Assembly: GCA_041441555.1 (NCBI GenBank)
Contig: JASDSW010000048.1
Span: 1-19,652, forward strand
Source: Pseudaeromonas sp041441555
GTDB taxonomy: Bacteria > Pseudomonadota > Gammaproteobacteria > Enterobacterales > Aeromonadaceae
DNA: 19,652 nt
Reading direction: 5' to 3'
Numbering within the stretch: position 1 is the stretch's first letter; every line of letters starts with the position of its first letter. Below, piece by piece: positions 14,998-19,652 of the stretch. A model generated the notes under the pieces. It was not told the DNA's origin and searched no databases. It saw only the letters and a program-made list of their open reading frames with translations. Both the position numbers and the translations under genes were made by a program.

Positions 14998-17280
14998 ATG
15001 GCAGAGCTTAACGAAAAGTGTCTGAAGGCATGGGAAGGCTTCGTACCCGGAGCTTGGCAGACTGAAGTCAATACCCGCGACTTCATTCAGAAGAACTACA
15101 CCCCGTACGAAGGCGACGAGAGCTTCCTCGCTGGCGCTACCGAGGCCACCACGACTCTGTGGAACAAGGTCATGGAAGGCATCAAGGAAGAGAACCGTAC
15201 CCATGCGCCGGTTGATTTTGACACCGACGTAGCCTCCACCATTACCTCTCACGATGCTGGTTACATCGAACACGGTCTGGAAAAGATCGTCGGCCTGCAA
15301 ACCGACAAGCCGCTCAAGCGCGCCATCATCCCGTTCGGTGGTATCAAGATGGTTGAAGGTTCCTGCCATGTTTATGGCCGTGAACTGGATCCGCAACTGA
15401 AGAAAATCTTCACCGACTACCGCAAGACCCACAACCAAGGCGTATTCGATGTCTACACCAAGGACATCCTGAACTGCCGTAAGTCTGGCGTCATCACCGG
15501 TCTGCCGGATGCCTACGGCCGTGGCCGTATCATCGGCGACTATCGCCGCGTGGCTCTGTACGGTATCGACTTCCTGATGGCCGACAAGCTGGCACAGTTC
15601 AAGTCTCTGCAAGCCAAGCTGGAAGCCGGTGAAGACCTGGAAGCCACCATCCGTCTGCGCGAAGAGATCTGCGAACAGCATCGTGCCCTGGGCCAACTCA
15701 AGGAAATGGCTGCCAAGTACGGCTGTGATATCTCCGGCCCGGCCACTACCGCTCAAGAAGCAGTACAGTGGACCTATTTCGGTTACCTGGGTGCCGTGAA
15801 GTCACAAAACGGCGCGGCCATGTCTTTCGGTCGTACCGCCACCTTCCTGGATGCCTACTTCGAGCGCGACCTGAAGAAGGGTCTGATCACCGAACAACAA
15901 GCCCAAGAGCTGGTTGACCACCTGGTGATGAAGCTGCGTATGGTTCGCTTCCTGCGGACTCCGGAATACGACACCCTGTTCTCTGGCGATCCGATTTGGG
16001 CAACCGAATCCATCGGTGGTATGGGCGTCGATGGCCGTACTCTGGTCACCAAGAACTCCTTCCGTTACCTGAACACCATGTACACCATGGGGCCGTCTCC
16101 GGAGCCTAACATGACCATCCTGTGGTCTGAAAAGCTGCCGATGGGCTTCAAGAAGTTCTGTGCCAAGGTTTCTATCGATACCTCTTCCGTACAGTACGAA
16201 AACGACGATCTGATGCGTGCCGACTTCAACAACGATGACTATGCCATCGCTTGCTGCGTCTCCCCGATGATCGTTGGTAAGATGATGCAGTTCTTCGGTG
16301 CTCGCGCCAACCTGGCCAAGACCATGCTGTACGCCATCAACGGCGGTGTGGACGAGAAGCTGAAGATGCAAGTCGGTCCGAAGACTGCGCCGATCCAGGG
16401 CGATGTCCTGAATTACGACGAAGTCATGGATCGTCTGGATCACTTCATGGACTGGCTGGCTACCCAGTATGTCACCGCCCTGAACATCATCCACTTCATG
16501 CACGACAAGTACAGCTACGAAGCCATTCAGATGGCACTGCACGACCGTGACGTCATCCGCACCATGGCCTGTGGTATCGCCGGTCTGTCAGTCACCGCTG
16601 ACTCCCTGTCTGCCATCAAGTACGCCAAGGTCAAGCCAATCCGTGACGAAGACGGTCTGGCCATCGACTTCGAAATCGAAGGCGAGTACCCGCAGTTCGG
16701 TAACAACGACGAGCGCGTTGATAGCATCGCCTGCGACCTGGTAGAGCGCTTCATGAAGAAGATCCAAACGCACAAGACCTATCGCAACGCGATCCCGACC
16801 CAGTCTGTCCTGACCATCACCTCGAACGTGGTGTACGGTAAGAAGACTGGTAACACGCCGGATGGCCGTCGTGCCGGTGCTCCGTTTGGCCCAGGTGCCA
16901 ACCCGATGCACGGTCGTGACCAGAAGGGTGCGGTTGCCTCTCTGACTTCCGTCGCCAAGCTGCCGTTCGCCTATGCGAAGGATGGTATCTCCTACACCTT
17001 CTCCATCGTGCCGAACGCTCTGGGTAAGCAAGCCGACTCTCAGAAGGCCAACCTGGTTGGTCTGATGGACGGTTACTTCCACCACGAAGCCAACGTCGAA
17101 GGCGGTCAACACCTGAACGTCAACGTCATGAACCGTGAAATGCTGCTCGACGCCATGGAAAACCCGGAGAAGTATCCGCAGTTGACCATCCGTGTCTCTG
17201 GTTATGCCGTACGCTTCAACTCCTTGACCAAGGAACAACAGCAAGACGTCATCACCCGGACTTTCACTCAATCCATGTAA
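14998..17280 (+). CDS. pflB: Pyruvate formate-lyase (formate C-acetyltransferase)
   Basis: The 760-residue enzyme, the same length as E. coli PflB, converts pyruvate and CoA to acetyl-CoA and formate under anoxia using a glycyl radical. Catalytic cysteines C419-C420 lie in AIACCVSPM, and the radical glycine G735 is in RVSGYAVRFNSL (one number higher than the mature E. coli protein). WSEKLPMGFKKF and YGKKTGNTPDGRRAGAPFGPG are further family signatures. GAGGT lies 8 bases before the ATG. Codon choice is visibly more biased (CGT, GGT, CTG, AAC, GAA) than in neighbouring genes, as expected of a very highly expressed protein. Expression likely depends on the FNR-type promoter before focA and ends at the terminator at 17305. 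Confidence 0.98.
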   Translation: MAELNEKCLKAWEGFVPGAWQTEVNTRDFIQKNYTPYEGDESFLAGATEATTTLWNKVMEGIKEENRTHAPVDFDTDVASTITSHDAGYIEHGLEKIVGLQTDKPLKRAIIPFGGIKMVEGSCHVYGRELDPQLKKIFTDYRKTHNQGVFDVYTKDILNCRKSGVITGLPDAYGRGRIIGDYRRVALYGIDFLMADKLAQFKSLQAKLEAGEDLEATIRLREEICEQHRALGQLKEMAAKYGCDISGPATTAQEAVQWTYFGYLGAVKSQNGAAMSFGRTATFLDAYFERDLKKGLITEQQAQELVDHLVMKLRMVRFLRTPEYDTLFSGDPIWATESIGGMGVDGRTLVTKNSFRYLNTMYTMGPSPEPNMTILWSEKLPMGFKKFCAKVSIDTSSVQYENDDLMRADFNNDDYAIACCVSPMIVGKMMQFFGARANLAKTMLYAINGGVDEKLKMQVGPKTAPIQGDVLNYDEVMDRLDHFMDWLATQYVTALNIIHFMHDKYSYEAIQMALHDRDVIRTMACGIAGLSVTADSLSAIKYAKVKPIRDEDGLAIDFEIEGEYPQFGNNDERVDSIACDLVERFMKKIQTHKTYRNAIPTQSVLTITSNVVYGKKTGNTPDGRRAGAPFGPGANPMHGRDQKGAVASLTSVAKLPFAYAKDGISYTFSIVPNALGKQADSQKANLVGLMDGYFHHEANVEGGQHLNVNVMNREMLLDAMENPEKYPQLTIRVSGYAVRFNSLTKEQQQDVITRTFTQSM

Positions 17281-17304
17281 TCACGGATTGCGTGAGTGGT
17301 TTGC

Positions 17305-17334
17305 AAAACCCCCGGCATGCCGGGGGTTTTTTAT
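17305..17334 (+). terminator. Rho-independent terminator after pflB
   Basis: AAAA-CCCCCGG-CATG-CCGGGGG-TTTTTT is a perfect 7-bp GC stem (11 bp counting the A/T flanks) with a CATG loop and a T-run. It ends the focA-pflB transcript 25 bp after the stop and separates pflA, so pflA needs its own promoter. Confidence 0.95.
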
Positions 17335-17438
17335 TTTCCGCTCGGCTAAAATCACAGAGAGCCGGTGCCTAAACTCAGTGAGATCGCCGCACCGATCGCT
17401 TAAAATGGCACACGGAATAAATCTATCGGAGCCTATCT
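17335..17438 (+). promoter_or_regulatory. pflA upstream region
   Basis: Because a strong terminator precedes it, this gap should contain the pflA promoter. TAAAAT at 17401-17406 is a plausible -10, but there is no good -35 at 17 bp (17378-17383 is GTGAGA). A 6-bp inverted repeat CGGTGC/GCACCG (17363-17394) lies over that position and might be an operator or hairpin. CGGAG 7 bases before the ATG is the ribosome site. Confidence 0.4.
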
Positions 17439-18197
17439 ATGCCAAATTCGGCGCCAATCAAAGGGCGGATCCACTCGGTTGAGACCTGCGGCACCGTCGA
17501 TGGACCAGGCATTCGCTTCATCGTCTTCATGCAGGGCTGCCTGATGCGCTGCCTCTACTGTCACAACCGCGACACCTGGGATACCAGCGGCGGCAAAGAG
17601 GTGACGGTCGATGAACTGATGAAAGATCTGCTGACTTATCGCCACTTCATCAACGCCTCAGGCGGCGGGATCACTGCCTCCGGCGGTGAAGCAACGCTGC
17701 AAAAGGAGTTTGTCACCGAGCTGTTCAAGGCGTGCAAGCAACACGGTATTCATACCTGCTTGGACACCAACGGATTCATTCGTCACTACGATCAGGCTCT
17801 GGATGCTCTGCTCGATGTCTCCGATCTGGTGTTGCTCGACATCAAGCACATGAATGATGACATCCACATCCCCCTGACCCATGTCAGCAACAAGTACTGC
17901 CTGGACTTCGCCCGTTACCTGGCCAAGAAAGGCAAGAAGATGTGGATCCGCTATGTGGTCGTCCCCAGCTGGAGTGACGATGTGGCCGGCGCCGAGGCAC
18001 TGGGACAGTTCATTCACGATGAGTTGAACGGTTGCGTCGAGAAAGTCGAGCTACTGCCCTATCACGAGCTGGGCAAGCACAAGTGGGAAGCCATGGGCGA
18101 AAAATACATGCTCGATGGCATCCACCCACCGAAGAAAGAGACCATGGATACCATTCGCGACATCATCGGCAAGTACCACCCCAACGTCATCTACTAA
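17439..18197 (+). CDS. pflA: Pyruvate formate-lyase activating enzyme (radical SAM)
   Basis: The 252-residue protein (E. coli PflA has 246) abstracts a hydrogen from the radical glycine of PflB using a 4Fe-4S cluster and S-adenosylmethionine. The cluster motif CxxxCxxC is C34-C38-C41 (GCLMRCLYCHNRD). SAM-binding segments are GGGITASGGEATLQ and CLDTNGF, with IRYVVVPSWSDD and LLPYHELGKHKW further on. The N-terminus is a few residues longer than in E. coli, and the C-terminus (KYHPNVIY) aligns to the end of the E. coli protein, so it looks complete. An IS element begins only a few bases after, or overlapping, the stop codon, so any native terminator has been displaced beyond the window. Confidence 0.97.
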   Translation: MPNSAPIKGRIHSVETCGTVDGPGIRFIVFMQGCLMRCLYCHNRDTWDTSGGKEVTVDELMKDLLTYRHFINASGGGITASGGEATLQKEFVTELFKACKQHGIHTCLDTNGFIRHYDQALDALLDVSDLVLLDIKHMNDDIHIPLTHVSNKYCLDFARYLAKKGKKMWIRYVVVPSWSDDVAGAEALGQFIHDELNGCVEKVELLPYHELGKHKWEAMGEKYMLDGIHPPKKETMDTIRDIIGKYHPNVIY

Positions 18198-18200
18198 TGG

Positions 18201-18212
18201 GATGGTCGCCCC
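18201..18212 (+). repeat. Left subterminal inverted repeat of the IS1111-type element
   Basis: GATGGTCGCCCC is perfectly repeated, inverted, at 19636-19647. In IS1111-type elements the true left tip lies several bases outside this repeat, which would place it at or inside the pflA stop codon (18195-18197). Confidence 0.85.
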
Positions 18213-18282
18213 TACCTAAAATGGCATCTGTAGTGCCAAAGTGGCGAATGAAAATTCCCACCGACCCAGAGAGGCGACCGTG

Positions 18283-19311
18283 ATGAAGATTACGACTGTT
18301 GGTATTGACCTAGCAAAGAACCTGTTCCAAGTGCATGGCGTGGATGAGCGCGGCAAGACGGTGCTGAAGAAGCAGCTGAAACGGGACCAGATGATGGCAT
18401 TCTTCACCAATCTGCCCGCATGTCTGATCGGCATGGAAGCCTGCGGCAGCGCTCACTACTGGGCTAACAAGCTGCAGAGGCTGGGGCATACCGTGAAGCT
18501 GATGGCGCCGCAGTTCGTTAAGCCGTACGTGAAAACCAACAAGAACGATGTGGCGGATGCCGAGGCAATCTGCGAAGCAGTGAGTCGACCGAACATGCGC
18601 TTTGTGCCGATTAAGAACAGCGAGCAGCAAGCCGTCCTAGCGTTGCATCGCGCCCGTCAGGGTTTCGTTAAGGCAAGGACTGCGCAGGCCAACCAGATCC
18701 GCGGCCTTCTGGCTGAACACGGTATCATCATCCCGAAAGGCATTGCATACATCGGCAAGCACCTGCCCGAGATTCTGGAGGATGGTGAGAACGGTTTGCC
18801 AGGGTCGTTTCGCATATTGATCAAACGGTTGGGCGATCACCTCAAAGAACTTGACCGGCACACCCAGGAACTGGAAGTCCAGATCCAGAATTGGCACAGG
18901 GATAGCACCGCCAGCAGAAAACTGGCGAAGATCCCCGGCATTGGCCCGATCACGGCAAGCGCCTTGGTAGCTTCGGTCGGTGATGCGAAGAATTTCGAGA
19001 ATGGCCGACAACTGGCAGCCTGGCTGGGGTTGGTGCCACGGCAGAATTCCAGCGGCGGCAAGCAAACCCTGCTGGGTATAAGTAAACGCGGCGACAGCTA
19101 TCTGCGCACCCTGCTGATCCACGGAGCTCGAGCGGTGCTCCGGGTAGCTGAGCGCCAGGCCCACCAGGCCAACAGTTGGTTGGCAGGAGTAATGGAGCGA
19201 CGCAACTATAACGTGGCCGCCGTGGCGCTCGCTAACAAGAATGCCCGCATCGTATGGGCATTGCTCGCCCACGACAGAGAGTTTGAAGCCGATTACGGAG
19301 CAGAGGTATGA
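18283..19311 (+). CDS. IS110-family (IS1111-type) DEDD transposase/recombinase
   Basis: The 342-residue recombinase starts at the ATG at 18283 with GAGAGG upstream; an in-frame GTG at 18241 adds residues without family support. The N-terminal RuvC-like DEDD domain has D9 (VGIDLAK), E52 (IGMEACGSAHYW), D89 and D92 (KNDVADAEAI). The C-terminal Transposase_20-type domain has the helix-hairpin-helix KIPGIGPITASALVAS and the conserved serine region QNSSGGKQ (S256-S257), which supplies the serine nucleophile in this family. Recent work shows that these enzymes recombine DNA under guidance of an RNA encoded in the element. No frameshift or stop is present, so the element may be active. It points the same way as pflA, so pflA read-through could raise its expression. 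Confidence 0.93.
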   Translation: MKITTVGIDLAKNLFQVHGVDERGKTVLKKQLKRDQMMAFFTNLPACLIGMEACGSAHYWANKLQRLGHTVKLMAPQFVKPYVKTNKNDVADAEAICEAVSRPNMRFVPIKNSEQQAVLALHRARQGFVKARTAQANQIRGLLAEHGIIIPKGIAYIGKHLPEILEDGENGLPGSFRILIKRLGDHLKELDRHTQELEVQIQNWHRDSTASRKLAKIPGIGPITASALVASVGDAKNFENGRQLAAWLGLVPRQNSSGGKQTLLGISKRGDSYLRTLLIHGARAVLRVAERQAHQANSWLAGVMERRNYNVAAVALANKNARIVWALLAHDREFEADYGAEV

Positions 19312-19635
19312 ACATGGAACTTCCACAGCGCCGACCGCGCCTCAAGCAGCAATAGAGGCGGGACATGGAAACCCCGGCGGCGTAACAGCGCGACGACAGC
19401 AAGTATCAAGAAGAACCACCGATTGCACAGGCAATCATGACGTGATGGCGAGACAGGTCAGACCGTGGCCGTCAAAACCCGTAGAAGTCAGGGCACGTTC
19501 AAGTGCGCTCTGCTGATTGAGGTGACGGCCAGCGAATTCCATCAGGGACAGAGGCGGCAGCCTCGAACAAAGTCCGGATCTATGGCTGCAATCTCCACCT
19601 TACTCACTGTCATCGATTGAGAGCTTGGCAAACCG
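19312..19635 (+). ncRNA. IS right-end non-coding region, probable bridge/seek RNA locus
   Basis: The 324 bp between the transposase stop and the right repeat contain no credible gene. They contain nested inverted repeats: a hairpin CGCCTC/GAGGCG (19338-19360); then a perfect 9-bp stem TGGCCGTCA/TGACGGCCA (19466-19474 with 19523-19531). The latter encloses a hairpin GCAC/GTGC (19493-19506), leaving two unpaired internal strands (19475-19492 and 19507-19522). In IS1111-type elements the guide RNA is encoded exactly here, downstream of the recombinase, and is built from stems with guide-bearing internal loops. The RNA ends and its guide bases are not established. Confidence 0.65.
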
Positions 19636-19647
19636 GGGGCGACCATC
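19636..19647 (-). repeat. Right subterminal inverted repeat of the IS1111-type element
   Basis: GGGGCGACCATC is the exact reverse complement of the left repeat at 18201-18212. Only five bases follow before the window ends, so the right junction and flanking DNA cannot be judged. Confidence 0.85.
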
Positions 19648-19652
19648 TATGA

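Larger units (their letters stand above)
18201..19647 (+). mobile_element. IS110-family insertion sequence, IS1111 subgroup (complete)
   Basis: The span runs between the two copies of the 12-bp subterminal inverted repeat; real ends lie a few bases further out on each side and cannot be fixed without an empty site. It contains an intact DEDD transposase gene, a short left end of about 80 bp and a long right end of about 335 bp. The presence of subterminal repeats plus a long non-coding segment after (not before) the transposase marks the IS1111 subgroup rather than IS110 proper. No target duplication is expected for this family. Confidence 0.88.

Noticed and set aside
19437..19443. ATGACGT in the IS right end, complementary to ACGTCAT in the left flank (18184-18190), as a target guide
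   Set aside because: A 7-base match between segments of these lengths is expected by chance about once, and it lies outside the 9-bp stem structure.
1..19652. CRISPR arrays, phage genes, toxin-antitoxin or defence systems
   Set aside because: No regularly spaced repeats and no genes of these classes were seen on either strand.

Overview
The window is about 19.65 kb of chromosome from a gammaproteobacterium. Several things point to Aeromonas or a close relative: strongly E. coli-like versions of xthA, asd, lysO and the ycaO-focA-pflB-pflA block, a moderately high G+C content (estimated by eye), and a class II tRNA-Tyr with an encoded CCA end. The genus is an inference; no marker gene here settles it.

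Layout. (1) 1-52 is the 3' part of a tRNA-Tyr cut by the window edge. (2) 158-2668 (+) holds a receiver-TPR response regulator followed by exonuclease III (xthA). (3) 2760-4670 (-) is an exported DUF3857/transglutaminase-like protein starting at TTG. (4) 4746-7796 (-) is a four-gene basic amino acid (His/Lys/Arg/Orn) ABC importer in the order ATPase, binding protein, permease Q, permease M. A near-consensus ArgR operator lies upstream. The ATPase gene carries an in-frame TAG exactly at the Walker A lysine codon. (5) 8004-9449 (-) is an intact M20/PepV-like dipeptidase homologue whose catalytic and metal-binding acidic residues are almost all replaced. (6) 9723-10628 (+) is a LysO-type lysine exporter and 10692-11807 (-) is asd; they converge on a strong bidirectional terminator. 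(7) 12033-18197 (+) is the conserved ycaO-focA-pflB-pflA block for anaerobic formate metabolism. It has a well-positioned FNR-type site and -10 element in front of focA and a strong terminator after pflB. (8) 18201-19647 is a complete IS110-family element of the IS1111 type, inserted directly after the pflA stop codon. It has a 12-bp subterminal inverted repeat at both ends and a 335-bp structured non-coding right end, which is the expected place for its guide (bridge/seek) RNA.

How the genes fit together. Regions 4-6 concentrate functions for lysine and other basic amino acids: import, a peptidase-like protein, export, and the committed aspartate-family biosynthetic step. FocA moves formate, PflB makes it from pyruvate, and PflA activates PflB by making its glycyl radical. 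The points most worth a second look are the lost P-loop lysine of the transporter ATPase, the apparently dead M20 enzyme kept as a full-length gene, and the RNA-guided mobile element at the pflA 3' end.
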